Source: Amycolatopsis suaedae (lineage in GTDB: Bacteria; Actinomycetota; Actinomycetes; Mycobacteriales; Pseudonocardiaceae). Taken from it: a stretch of DNA of 64,000 bases. The stretch's first letter is position 1. The number at the start of each line of letters is the position of its first letter. Where the stretch lies: assembly GCF_004214935.1 (NCBI RefSeq), contig NZ_SFCC01000002.1, forward strand, positions 186,001-250,000. Reading direction: 5' to 3'. The position numbers and the translations under genes are program-made. Of the stretch, positions 27,076 to 34,917 are shown piece after piece. The notes under the pieces were generated by a model that worked only from the letters and a program-made list of their open reading frames with translations, was not told where the DNA came from and made no database searches.

Positions 27076-28007
27076 GGCGGGAACTCCAGTCGCCAGGTTT
27101 GCCAGACCAGGCGGTGACCGAAGTCGTCGCTGGGGTTCTGGTCGATGAGCTGGAAACCGGCGTCCTGGTAGAGCTTGCGGGCAGCGGCGAGCAGGTCGAC
27201 GGTGAGCAGTTCCATGGCCGTGTAGCCGTGGCTCCTGGCGAACTCGACGCACTCGGTCACCAGCCGTCTGCCGACGCCGTAGCCACGGGCGGTCGGTTCG
27301 ACCAGCAGCAACCGCAACTTGGCGGTCTGCTCGTCGGAGCCGCGGACGCAGGCGATGCTGCCGACCCGCTCGCCGTCCAGTTCGGCGATCCAGACGGCTT
27401 CGCGCCGCGGGTCGTGCTGCTCGACGTAGTCGGCGACGATCTTGGCGACCATGGCCTCGAAACCGGCGTCCCAGCCGTACTCCCTGGCGTAGATGTCGCC
27501 GTGCCGCTGGACGACCCAGCCCAGGTCGCCCGGTCGCGGCGGGCGAAGGACCAGCGTCGGCCGCTCCTCGCGGCCGGCCACGACGTCGGTGATGGTGGCC
27601 ATGGCACGCAGCAGCCGCTGCTGCTGGTCCTCGTCGAAGCGGCCGAGCAGCGAGCTGATGTTGCTGACACTGCGCTGGTCGAGGATGCGGAACGCGGCGC
27701 GGCCGTGCTCGGTCAGTTCGACGACCTGGCGGCGGCCGTCGTCCGCGCAGCGGCTGCGGGCGACCAGGCCGCGGGATTCGAGCCTGCCGAGCAGGCGGCT
27801 GGCGTACCCGGGGTCGAGGTCGAGGCGTTTGCGCAGGTCGGGGACGGGGGTGCGGTCCCGGCGGGACAGCTCGAACAGCACCCGCGCCTCGCTCAGCGAG
27901 TACTCGGCGTCGGCGGGGCCTTCGTCGAGAACCCCGATCACACCCGTGTAGAGGCGGTTGAACGCACGCACGGTGGATACGCGTTCGGCCAGATCGACGT
28001 TGTTCAT
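27069..28007 (-). CDS. MarR-GNAT fusion: regulator with acetyltransferase domain
   Basis: The 312-residue protein joins a MarR winged-helix domain (residues 1-150, TPVPDLRKRLDLDPGYASRLLG, LVARSRCADDGRRQVVELTE) to a GNAT N-acetyltransferase domain (about 155-312, WIAELDGERVGSIACV, the acetyl-CoA loop TARGYGVGRRLVTECVEFAR, LYQDAGFQL). Such fusions may act on a small molecule and use it as a signal. Start ATG 28007. The strand's operon includes the small zinc-ribbon protein. Upstream is a 14-bp hairpin (28116-28160). Confidence 0.9.
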   Translation of the reverse strand: MNNVDLAERVSTVRAFNRLYTGVIGVLDEGPADAEYSLSEARVLFELSRRDRTPVPDLRKRLDLDPGYASRLLGRLESRGLVARSRCADDGRRQVVELTEHGRAAFRILDQRSVSNISSLLGRFDEDQQQRLLRAMATITDVVAGREERPTLVLRPPRPGDLGWVVQRHGDIYAREYGWDAGFEAMVAKIVADYVEQHDPRREAVWIAELDGERVGSIACVRGSDEQTAKLRLLLVEPTARGYGVGRRLVTECVEFARSHGYTAMELLTVDLLAAARKLYQDAGFQLIDQNPSDDFGHRLVWQTWRLEFPPC

Positions 28008-28115
28008 TGACCCGCTCCAACAAGTTCGTTGACTGAGTCAATGATCAGGTCACAGGTCGGCCGAAGGCAAGTCATTTTCTCGCTGCGGCGCCCTGAACAG
28101 GGCAGACATATGGAA

Positions 28116-28160
28116 ACCCCGTGATGCTGCCAGGTCGGGGGTCCGCCAGCATCACGGGGT
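28116..28160. terminator. Terminator hairpin
   Basis: Arms ACCCCGTGATGCTG (28116-28129) and its complement (28147-28160) pair perfectly over 14 bases with a 17-base loop. It lies beyond the stop of the small minus-strand gene at 28257, so it should end that transcript. The remainder of 28008-28256 shows no gene. Confidence 0.7.
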
Positions 28161-28256
28161 CATACGGGGTATCGACGGCGCCTTCGGCTGCGTTACACCC
28201 CTGGCTTGATGTGTCCTAGGTCACTCGTTTGGGTGAAAATCACCCGCCGAGGACCG

Positions 28257-28406
28257 TCAGCGCATGGTGGTCTGACGGGCCTGGGCGATGGCGATGAGCT
28301 CCTGACGAACAGTCGCGGTGGCCGCGGTGTCGATCGCCCGGTTCAGCGCCCGGCGAGTACGAGCCTCGGCGCGGCGGGCACGGAGCTTGGCGGCGATGTT
28401 GTTCAT
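28257..28406 (-). CDS. Small basic helical protein
   Basis: A 49-residue Arg/Ala-rich protein starting MNNIAAKLRARRAEARTRRA and predicted as one or two helices. An in-frame ATG four codons earlier (28418) is an alternative. GAAGGGG lies upstream. Small proteins with this opening are, to my recollection, common in Pseudonocardiaceae; role unknown. A promoter-like pair lies at 28461-28490. Confidence 0.55.
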   Translation of the reverse strand: MNNIAAKLRARRAEARTRRALNRAIDTAATATVRQELIAIAQARQTTMR

Positions 28407-28460
28407 CGGTTCTGGCATCCCCTTCGGAGGTCTTTGGTCTTGCTCGGTGGCTGTGCTTCT

Positions 28461-28490
28461 AGTATGCACCTTTTTTCACAAGGTTGCCAA
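28461..28490 (-). promoter_or_regulatory. Candidate sigma-A-type promoter for the 49-residue protein
   Basis: On the minus strand TTGGCA (28490-28485) and CATACT (28466-28461) are 18 bases apart, about 55 bases ahead of the start at 28406. Both resemble actinomycete housekeeping elements. The rest of the 315-base gap 28407-28721 holds the left attachment site and no gene. Confidence 0.4.
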
Positions 28491-28682
28491 CGATTATCCG
28501 GTGATGTGGCACACCAGCCGATGAATCATCGGCAACATCGAGCTGAATCCGGCCAGATTAGGTGTCACCGCTCACTCTCGCGGCGTATGCCGTAATATCG
28601 CGATTTCGCTAGAAAGCTGTAGCGACAGCTAGCCGCCGACGCCGTGCCCGGCAAAGTCCGGGTGCTGTGTGCCCCCAATGTG

Positions 28683-28689
28683 GCATTGG
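28683..28689. other. attL core
   Basis: GCATTGG, flanked on the chromosome side by CCCCCAATGTG, so half of a host palindrome is present here. The element side runs CGACCCTGCTTTTGTG into the integrase gene. The matching core is at 41584-41590. Confidence 0.65.
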
Positions 28690-28721
28690 CGACCCTGCTT
28701 TTGTGTACATACTCTTGAGGC

Positions 28722-30281
28722 ATGGGTGCCGACAACGAGGTTAATGCAGGTCAGGGCTCCGACCGGCCGTTGGTGCTGGACTCCTACGGCCGGTTGTCGA
28801 AGAAGCCGGACACGGGCGAGTTGGAGAAGGTTGAGGACCAGTGGGCCGATAACCGCGAGGTCATCGCCGAGATTCCCAACGCGGTGTTGGGGCTGGAGTT
28901 GGCCGACGGGATGTCGGCGTGGCGGCGTGGTGCCCGGCGTAAGGACTGGGAGAAGCTGCTAGCGCGGGTGGAGTCGGGCGAGTCGCAGGGTGCGGTCATC
29001 TGGCACACTGACCGGCTGTTTCGGCAGCCGCGTGACCTGGAGAAGCTCATCGAGTTGGGCGAGAGTGGCTACAAGATCTACTCGGCTCATGGCACCCGGG
29101 ATCTGTCCAACCCTGACGACCGGTACGCGTTGCGTATTGAGGTCGCGCAGGCGTGTAAGTCCTCGGATGACAAGTCGCGTCGCATTCGGCGCCGGTTCAA
29201 GACGAAGCGCAAGCAGGGTCGGGCATATCTGGGGGGTCCGCGTCGGTTCGGCTGGCCGGGCAAGGAGGCGTTGTGGACGCCTGGTCCCGGCGAGTCTGAG
29301 GAGGATCGGCCGGATGTGGCGCCGGAGAAGCTGGAGGGCGAGCGGGAGGCCATCCGGACGGGGACGGATGCGCAGCTTGCCGGGATCGGGTTGGGCACGA
29401 TCGCGGCGGAGTGGAACGCGGCAGGTGTGCGGTCGGTGAACGGGAATGAGTTCGTGCCGGTCACGGTGCGGGCTGTGCTGGAGCGTCCGGCCAACGCTGG
29501 GCTGATCGAGTACGAGGGCAAGCTTGTCGGGCGTGTCGATGGTGAGCCGATCGTGGACCCGGAGAAGTTCAAACGGCTGCGTGCGCTGTACGCGGGTCGT
29601 CGGCGGGGACGGAAGTCCGGCGAGACGGGACAGACCTACATCGGCACGGGGATTCTGCGGTGTGATTGCTGCGGTATGCGGCTCACGGCTCGCAAGCAGG
29701 CGCCCAAGACTTACCCGGACGGCACGACGCGGGCGACCTACTACTGCGCCAAGCACCGGCGCGGCTGCGGCAAGGTTTTCGCGGACATGCGGGCCGTGGA
29801 TAACGCGATCATGCTGTTCACGGTGGCCCGGTTGTCCGACCCCCGGCGCGCGGCGGCTGTCACGGCGGCGCGGACCCGGCACAGTGAGCGTCTGGACGCG
29901 GTGGAGAAAGAGATCACGTTGTGCACCTCGTTGCAGGCCGCGTTGTCGGACCGGCTGGGACGTCGGCAGATGACGTTGGAAGCGTTCGACGCGGCCAACG
30001 AGCCGTTAGTCGCTGATCTTGCCCGGCTGACCGCAGAGCGGGAAGAACTGGAGAAGGTTTCACCGACCGGACCGGGGCAGGCCGCGAGCAAGGATGCTCT
30101 GATCGCGGAGTGGACCGCTGACGCGACCACTGTTGCCGACAAGCGCGCGATGTTCCTCAACGCTCTGGGACGGGACCGCATGACGATCGCACCGAGCAGC
30201 CGGACGGGGAAACGGACATTCGACAAATCCCGGATCAAGGTCATCCCGGCCGCAGAGCTGATCACGGCGGACAAGGAGTAA
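28722..30281 (+). CDS. Large serine recombinase (integrase)
   Basis: The 519-residue enzyme has the catalytic motif YGRLS with nucleophile Ser26, and a resolvase-domain core (AVIWHTDRLFRQPRDLEKLIEL, DKSRRIRRRFKTKRKQG). The recombinase domain is at about 180-290, and a zinc ribbon has Cys in ILRCDCCGMRL and then YYCAKHRRGCGKVF. A coiled-coil-rich C-terminus follows. Large serine integrases join attP and attB by double-strand cuts with a 2-base overlap and need a directionality factor to excise. ATG 28722 lacks a good ribosome site; in-frame GTG 28773 is possible. It defines the left end of the element and is followed by a strong terminator. Confidence 0.93.
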   Translation: MGADNEVNAGQGSDRPLVLDSYGRLSKKPDTGELEKVEDQWADNREVIAEIPNAVLGLELADGMSAWRRGARRKDWEKLLARVESGESQGAVIWHTDRLFRQPRDLEKLIELGESGYKIYSAHGTRDLSNPDDRYALRIEVAQACKSSDDKSRRIRRRFKTKRKQGRAYLGGPRRFGWPGKEALWTPGPGESEEDRPDVAPEKLEGEREAIRTGTDAQLAGIGLGTIAAEWNAAGVRSVNGNEFVPVTVRAVLERPANAGLIEYEGKLVGRVDGEPIVDPEKFKRLRALYAGRRRGRKSGETGQTYIGTGILRCDCCGMRLTARKQAPKTYPDGTTRATYYCAKHRRGCGKVFADMRAVDNAIMLFTVARLSDPRRAAAVTAARTRHSERLDAVEKEITLCTSLQAALSDRLGRRQMTLEAFDAANEPLVADLARLTAEREELEKVSPTGPGQAASKDALIAEWTADATTVADKRAMFLNALGRDRMTIAPSSRTGKRTFDKSRIKVIPAAELITADKE

Positions 30282-30300
30282 CGTCCTGTCGCAGACTGAT

Positions 30301-30331
30301 GCGCCCCCGGTCACCTCGTGACCGGGGGCGC
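30301..30331. terminator. Perfect terminator after integrase
   Basis: Arms GCGCCCCCGGTCAC (30301-30314) and its complement (30318-30331) with a 3-base loop start 20 bases after the integrase stop. The hairpin also lies downstream of the minus-strand gene at 30350, so it can act in both directions. Confidence 0.85.
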
Positions 30332-30349
30332 GTCTGTACGGCAGGCTCC

Positions 30350-30664
30350 TTACGGTGAGCGTCGCCGTTGGTCGATCCTGCGGAGCACGGTCGCGGCTCC
30401 GTTGATCTGCTCATCGGTCATAGGTGGCAGCGCGGCCACGATCTTCGCCCAGTAGTTGAAGTCGTCGGCAACGGTGGTTGCCGCCGGGGTTCGGGGGCGC
30501 GGTACCGGGTGGTCGGCCGTGGTGTCGTCGTTGCCGGGGTCTGTGGGTACTCCGTCGCGTTCTGTCCGGTGCCGGTAGTCGGTGTCATGGTCACTGGCCT
30601 TTCGTGGGTGTCGTGCTGGGGTCGGTTGTGGTTCAGGTGAGCTGGGATTGGTCAGGGTGATCAC
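30350..30664 (-). CDS. Hypothetical protein, element operon tail
   Basis: The 104-residue product has a Pro/Thr-rich front and a compact C-terminal part (DDFNYWAKIVAALPPMTDEQ, then INGAATVLRRIDQRR) that looks folded and conserved. GTG 30664 is the only fitting start; GAGGGGAG abuts it. It lies 75 bases behind the FtsK-type gene on the same strand, probably the last gene of that operon. Function unknown. Confidence 0.5.
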   Translation of the reverse strand: MITLTNPSSPEPQPTPARHPRKASDHDTDYRHRTERDGVPTDPGNDDTTADHPVPRPRTPAATTVADDFNYWAKIVAALPPMTDEQINGAATVLRRIDQRRRSP

Positions 30665-30739
30665 CTCCCCTCGACCGGGTTGTTGGGGAGCGCGGGGAAC
30701 GGCCGAACGGGGTCGGCGACACCCCCGGTTTCCGGTGGT

Positions 30740-33073
30740 TCAGTCGGCGTCGCGGGTGGCGCTTCCCCGCCTCCCCACGCCCGGTTTGGCCTGGTCATCG
30801 GGGGGATGTTGGCCGGGGGGCGTGGCGGGGAGGACTCCCCGGCTCCCCGGCTGTTCCCCGTCCGGCTCCCCGGTCTCATCCTCGGTGTCGCGGCGGGTCA
30901 GCGCGGCTGTCACGTCGGCGGCGTGCACGGTCATCACGCCGTGGGACTTGCGCGCGGTGATGCCGTGTTCGGCCAGCATCGCGGCCAGTGCGGCGAAGGA
31001 CCAGGCTCCGTAGTGCTCCGGGTTGGCCTCAGCCAGCCGCGCCAGCACGTGTTGCGTTCGTACCCGCTCGTCACCGGCCATGACGTCGGCGAGGTCGGCG
31101 AGCGTGTCTACCTCGACCGGCCCGGCCGCCTCGATCTCGCGTCGTGCGCTGGTCTCGATCGCGCGGCCCGCTTCCTCGATCAGCGCCATAGCGCGCGCAA
31201 TGACCGGGGTCACGTCGTCGGCCCCATCCTCGAACGGGACGTAGAACGTGCGGACCAACTCGAACGTCTCATCAGTGATGCCGACGGCTACGCAGGTTCC
31301 CCGATCGGTGTTGATGCGTAGCTCCGTCGCCCGGATACCGGCCGCGTACTTGCCCGACCCCAACAGCCCGTCGTTGGCGACCTGATCGGCCACGGAGAAC
31401 GCGGCACCGCAGGACACGTTGCGGGTGACCTCCCGGGGGATGCTGTCCTTGGTCGGCGACTGTGTGGCCAGTAGCAACGTGATGCCGTACTTGCGGCCGC
31501 GTTTGATCAGCCGCACGGCCAGCTCCGCGGCTTTCTTGCCGTAGCTGGGATGCTGGAACAACTCGTGACACTCGTCGATCCCACACACCAGCGGGTGCAG
31601 CCCCAGGGCGCGCTTGTCGGCGAGCTTGCGCGACACCTTGGGCGGCCGGCCCGGCTGCTCACCCAAGATCTTGCCGCGTCGCTCCATTTCGGACAGCAGG
31701 TCCGCCAACGCTTGTGTCGCGGCTTCGGCAACGCTGTCATCCATCCCCATCCGGTAGCGGGACAAGCGCGGCGTGAACGGGTCGAAGTCCGGGGACTCGC
31801 CCATGACGAACACCCACAGTTCGGCCGTCGGGTCGAGCGCCGCACCGAGCAACAAGGTTCGCAGGGCAGCGGACTTGCCTTGGCCGGGTCTGCCGCCGAT
31901 CAGCCAGTTCACCCCGATCAGCGGGGCGTTGATGACCAGTCCACGTTGCGACAGCCCGAACGGCACCCCGTCGAACAGGTCGACCTGTCCCTCATCGGCC
32001 AGCGGCCACTGTCCGGCGCCGCCCCGAAGCACGCCCTTGTCAGCGATCCACAGATCGAGGATGCCGTCTTCGTCGCCCTTAGTGGGCCACGTTTCCAGCG
32101 ACGCCCTGCCCAGGTTGGCGGCCAGTTTGGACCGGCGCGCGGCCACCATGTCCGCTGTCACGCCCAGCGGTAACCGAATCTGGGCGAAGGTGCCATCACC
32201 GTCCTTGCGAGCGGCCACGGTGTAGACCAGCTCACCACCGTCCCGATAGAACCGGTCCAGCGGGCCGATTCCCAAGTGTGCCAACGCTTTGGAGATCATC
32301 CGTTCGTCAATCCACGAATCAGCGTCGTCCCGGTCCGGCTGGACCAGCCATCCCGCACCCGGCGTACCGTCCCGCCCCTCGAACGCGGCAGCCACCGCCC
32401 ACAGCACCGGCACCGTCCACAGCAGCACCGGTACCGCGGCCGTCAACGCCGACCACACCGTGTCGAGTGCCGCGTAGACCTCTGCCAGCCACGTCCACAT
32501 CGCTTTCCGATCCATCAGGGAATCAGCCGCCCACAGCACCACCGCGACCGGCGCGACCACCCGCAGCGTGATCACGATCCGCTGCAAGGCGATCCCGAGC
32601 TTGGCCCACCGTGCCCGGGCGTCCGACCGGATCAACTCCTGTGCCGTCCGCCGTGCTTCGGCGTCCCCGGCCAGCCGCGCCCGCCGCGCGTCGGCCCGCA
32701 AGTCGGCGTAGGTGGCCCACTCCCAGAACTTGACCAGCCACCGCCAATGCCCCCGCACCACGAACCACGCCAGCCGCGCCACGTCGGCCGGGGCCTTGCG
32801 CACCCGGTAGGCGGCCACTGAACGCGCCCGCACCGCCGGGCCAGACTGCCAGCCCCGGCCGACCAATCGAGCCAGCCACAGCGGCACTCGGGGCGCGTAC
32901 CGCCACCACCGCGTGATCCGCTGCCGCAGCGTGCGGCGGCGAGGCTGGGGCAACGTGTCGTCGACAAGCTCCCCGTCCAGGATCGGGCCGACATGCTCCA
33001 CATCGGTCCCGCCGTGCTTGGCCACGGTCCCCGGGTCCGTGCGCCGGGCGTCTTCCCGCTGCTCGTCGGTCAT
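30740..33073 (-). CDS. FtsK/SpoIIIE-type DNA translocase (Tra-like)
   Basis: This 777-residue protein has membrane spans near residues 175-240, then an FtsK motor domain with Walker A GRPGQGKSAALRTLL, Walker B LVCGIDECHELF, the arginine-rich RLIKRGRKYGITLLLATQSP, and a C-terminal winged-helix region (RVRTQHVLARLAEANP). In actinomycete elements a single FtsK-like protein (TraB/TraSA) moves double-stranded DNA between mycelia without relaxase. The start ATG at 33073 overlaps the DUF2637 stop by 4 bases. The last 60 residues are low-complexity Gly/Pro; an overlapping frame (30661-30879) is also open there. Confidence 0.92.
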   Translation of the reverse strand: MTDEQREDARRTDPGTVAKHGGTDVEHVGPILDGELVDDTLPQPRRRTLRQRITRWWRYAPRVPLWLARLVGRGWQSGPAVRARSVAAYRVRKAPADVARLAWFVVRGHWRWLVKFWEWATYADLRADARRARLAGDAEARRTAQELIRSDARARWAKLGIALQRIVITLRVVAPVAVVLWAADSLMDRKAMWTWLAEVYAALDTVWSALTAAVPVLLWTVPVLWAVAAAFEGRDGTPGAGWLVQPDRDDADSWIDERMISKALAHLGIGPLDRFYRDGGELVYTVAARKDGDGTFAQIRLPLGVTADMVAARRSKLAANLGRASLETWPTKGDEDGILDLWIADKGVLRGGAGQWPLADEGQVDLFDGVPFGLSQRGLVINAPLIGVNWLIGGRPGQGKSAALRTLLLGAALDPTAELWVFVMGESPDFDPFTPRLSRYRMGMDDSVAEAATQALADLLSEMERRGKILGEQPGRPPKVSRKLADKRALGLHPLVCGIDECHELFQHPSYGKKAAELAVRLIKRGRKYGITLLLATQSPTKDSIPREVTRNVSCGAAFSVADQVANDGLLGSGKYAAGIRATELRINTDRGTCVAVGITDETFELVRTFYVPFEDGADDVTPVIARAMALIEEAGRAIETSARREIEAAGPVEVDTLADLADVMAGDERVRTQHVLARLAEANPEHYGAWSFAALAAMLAEHGITARKSHGVMTVHAADVTAALTRRDTEDETGEPDGEQPGSRGVLPATPPGQHPPDDQAKPGVGRRGSATRDAD

Positions 33074-33873
33074 CGACGCACCCCCTCACCGGTGGTGGCC
33101 AGCTCCTCGGCGAGCGTCCTCGCCAACCGCGACGACAGACCCCGTGAACACGAGGTGACCTCACGCACCCACGCGGGGGTGACCTCCACCCCCGGCGTCC
33201 ACGCGCGCCGGGCGTCTGCCAAGTAGTCGGCGAACAACTTGCGCCGGGCACCCGGCGCCCCAGCCGCGTCGGCGTCCACGTCCGCGTCCGCGTCCGCGTT
33301 CACGGGCGCCGGACACGGTTCATGGACAGCCACGGCCGTCACAGCGGACGTGGTGATCACGGCCGCGCGGGTGACTGCCTCGGTGAGCTTGTCCCGCAGG
33401 TCCGTAATCGCCTCCACCGCAGCGAACACGACCAGCGGCGGCACCGAGTGCAGCACCACCCCGGCGGGTGAGCCGGCCACCCAGGACTCCCACGTGTTCA
33501 TGACGTAGGTCGCCGAGAGTGTGAGCCACTTCGCCAGCCGCACCGACCGGCCCGTCCGCACCCGGTACCGGGCCGTCACCTGCTCTGCCCGCAGGATCGC
33601 GACCAGGACCAGTGACACCGTGGGGTCCAGCACCCACGCGGTCAGCCACGGCAGCGACCACGCTGCGGCACCCTCAGCGGCGAACCGCTGAACGTTGGCC
33701 GCCGTAAACGCCAACCCCAGCAGGATGCCCGTCCAGCACAGCCGTTCCACCTGCCGCCGCACGCGCTCCACCCACGCGGCCACATCACCGTTGCGGCCCT
33801 CCGAGTCCCGGCCCGGCCCTGGCAGCGTCCGCGCCGGGGCCACGCCGTGTACGCCGTCGTTCACCGCGTTCAT
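33070..33873 (-). CDS. DUF2637 membrane protein (Spd-like)
   Basis: The 267-residue protein has four membrane spans (within about 45-175), the DUF2637 hallmark region (WLTAWVLDPTVSLVLVAILR, AKWLTLSATYVMNTWESW) and a Cys-free C-terminus with an Ala-Asp repeat (NADADADVDADA) caused by a GTCCGC hexamer array at 33271-33300. DUF2637 genes are found next to FtsK-type transfer genes in actinomycete elements and are thought to help spread. Overlaps of 4 bases on both sides join it to its neighbours. Confidence 0.85.
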   Translation of the reverse strand: MNAVNDGVHGVAPARTLPGPGRDSEGRNGDVAAWVERVRRQVERLCWTGILLGLAFTAANVQRFAAEGAAAWSLPWLTAWVLDPTVSLVLVAILRAEQVTARYRVRTGRSVRLAKWLTLSATYVMNTWESWVAGSPAGVVLHSVPPLVVFAAVEAITDLRDKLTEAVTRAAVITTSAVTAVAVHEPCPAPVNADADADVDADAAGAPGARRKLFADYLADARRAWTPGVEVTPAWVREVTSCSRGLSSRLARTLAEELATTGEGVRR

Positions 33874-34223
33874 CGGCGTTCACCGCCCCGGCGGTAGTGC
33901 CGCCGACCCGTCGTCGTGCCGTCCGGCGGCGTCAGCGTCAACGCCCGTGTGAGCACGTAGGCCGCGATCAGGTCCGGCAGGGCCAGCACCACGATCAACA
34001 GCGTTGGGTTGCCCGGGTTGGAGATGACCAGCCACTGAACGCCGACGAACGCGGCGGCCATCAACAACACCCGGCCCGTCAGCGACACCGCCCGCGCACC
34101 GGCCCGCGCCGCGTCCGCCGCACGCTTGGCTTTGCGCGATCCCGCACGCCACACCATGAACACCACGACCAGCACCGCCACCCCGGCGACAATCTGTGTC
34201 GGGCTCAGCGTCACGCCGTTCAT
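33870..34223 (-). CDS. Small membrane protein of transfer operon
   Basis: The 117-residue protein has three hydrophobic segments (TQIVAGVAVLVVVFMVWRAG, GRVLLMAAAFVGVQWLV, TLLIVVLALPDLIAAYVLTR) and basic linkers and tail. It shares 4-base overlaps with the WhiB gene before and the DUF2637 gene after. It may be another spread-type protein. No family recognised. Confidence 0.8.
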   Translation of the reverse strand: MNGVTLSPTQIVAGVAVLVVVFMVWRAGSRKAKRAADAARAGARAVSLTGRVLLMAAAFVGVQWLVISNPGNPTLLIVVLALPDLIAAYVLTRALTLTPPDGTTTGRRHYRRGGERR

Positions 34224-34546
34224 CGGGCCTCACGGCCCCGGCGCCGACGCCACACCGGATACAGCTCCCGCCGGTCCGTGTCGCTCATCGCGCCCCACAC
34301 ACCGGTCGTGTCCGGGCCGTGTGTGCGCAACTCCAGTTCAAGACACTCGTTCATCACCGGGCAGCCGCCACACATCCGCGCGGCCAACTCCCGATCCGGC
34401 GTGTCCTTCCCGGTCAGCTCCGGCATCGCCGAACGGTCGAACGCCCAGAAACACAACCCGTCCCGTGTTACAACCTCCGCTAGCACGTCGTCAGGCGCCC
34501 CGGCGTACCGGTCGAGCTGTTCGGCAAGCTCCTCCCAGCGGTTCAT
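34220..34546 (-). CDS. WhiB-family iron-sulfur regulator
   Basis: The 108-residue protein has the four WhiB cysteines: C32 in GLCFW, C59 and C62 in RMCGGCPV, C68 in NECLELELR, then the turn GVWGAM, where the usual GxWGG motif has Ala as its last residue, and a basic tail RRRRGREAR. WhiB proteins hold a 4Fe-4S cluster and partner with a sigma factor. Mobile-element copies are common in actinobacteria; here it sits in the transfer operon and may couple transfer to redox state or development. Confidence 0.93.
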   Translation of the reverse strand: MNRWEELAEQLDRYAGAPDDVLAEVVTRDGLCFWAFDRSAMPELTGKDTPDRELAARMCGGCPVMNECLELELRTHGPDTTGVWGAMSDTDRRELYPVWRRRRGREAR

Positions 34547-34743
34547 CGCACATCACCACCGGCAAGCACGCGCTGCACGTCCGCGACCGGAATCGCCACC
34601 CGAGACCGCCGCCGCACCGCCCGTAGCAACCCCACCCGGATCGCCCAAGAAACGCGGGACTCAGAAACACCCAGCAGCCACGCAGTCTGCCGGATTGTCA
34701 GAAACACCGAAGATCCGGCGTCACAGAATTCCGTGTAACTCAT
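34543..34743 (-). CDS. Excisionase-like helix-turn-helix protein
   Basis: The 66-residue protein is one winged helix-turn-helix (LTIRQTAWLLGVSESRVSWA, then VPVADVQRVLAG with an IP for VP), the HTH_17/Xis fold. It is first in the transfer operon and may act as the directionality factor for excision or as an operon regulator. Its stop overlaps the WhiB start by 4 bases. Start ATG 34743. Confidence 0.8.
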   Translation of the reverse strand: MSYTEFCDAGSSVFLTIRQTAWLLGVSESRVSWAIRVGLLRAVRRRSRVAIPVADVQRVLAGGDVR

Positions 34744-34896
34744 TGTTGATTGCCCTAACTCTTTGGCTGCGACTCGCGGGACTGCGAACCGCTGCCATCA
34801 AGTAGGCCGCCGATCTGGAGAATCAACTATGCGCGCTTAGGCATACAAAATCCTCTGGGCGAATACGCCTAGGTCGGAAACATTGGGACGCGCATG

Positions 34897-34917
34897 AATA
34901 TTCTGAGAAAGAATATT
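34897..34917. promoter_or_regulatory. Inverted repeat AATATTCT/AGAATATT
   Basis: Arms at 34897-34904 and 34910-34917 with a 5-base spacer, overlapping the stop codon of the XRE-TPR gene. Another GAAATATTCTC lies at about 34925-34935. The area is unusually A+T rich. It stands about 150 bases upstream of the transfer operon and is either the terminator of the regulator gene or an operator. The gap 34744-34915 should contain the operon promoter. Confidence 0.5.

Noticed and set aside
30661..30879. 72-codon frame overlapping the 3' end of the FtsK-type gene and ending at the start of the next gene
   Set aside because: Its product is low-complexity Pro/Gly. The start/stop contact with 30664 could hint at a frameshifted FtsK tail, but nothing supports translation.
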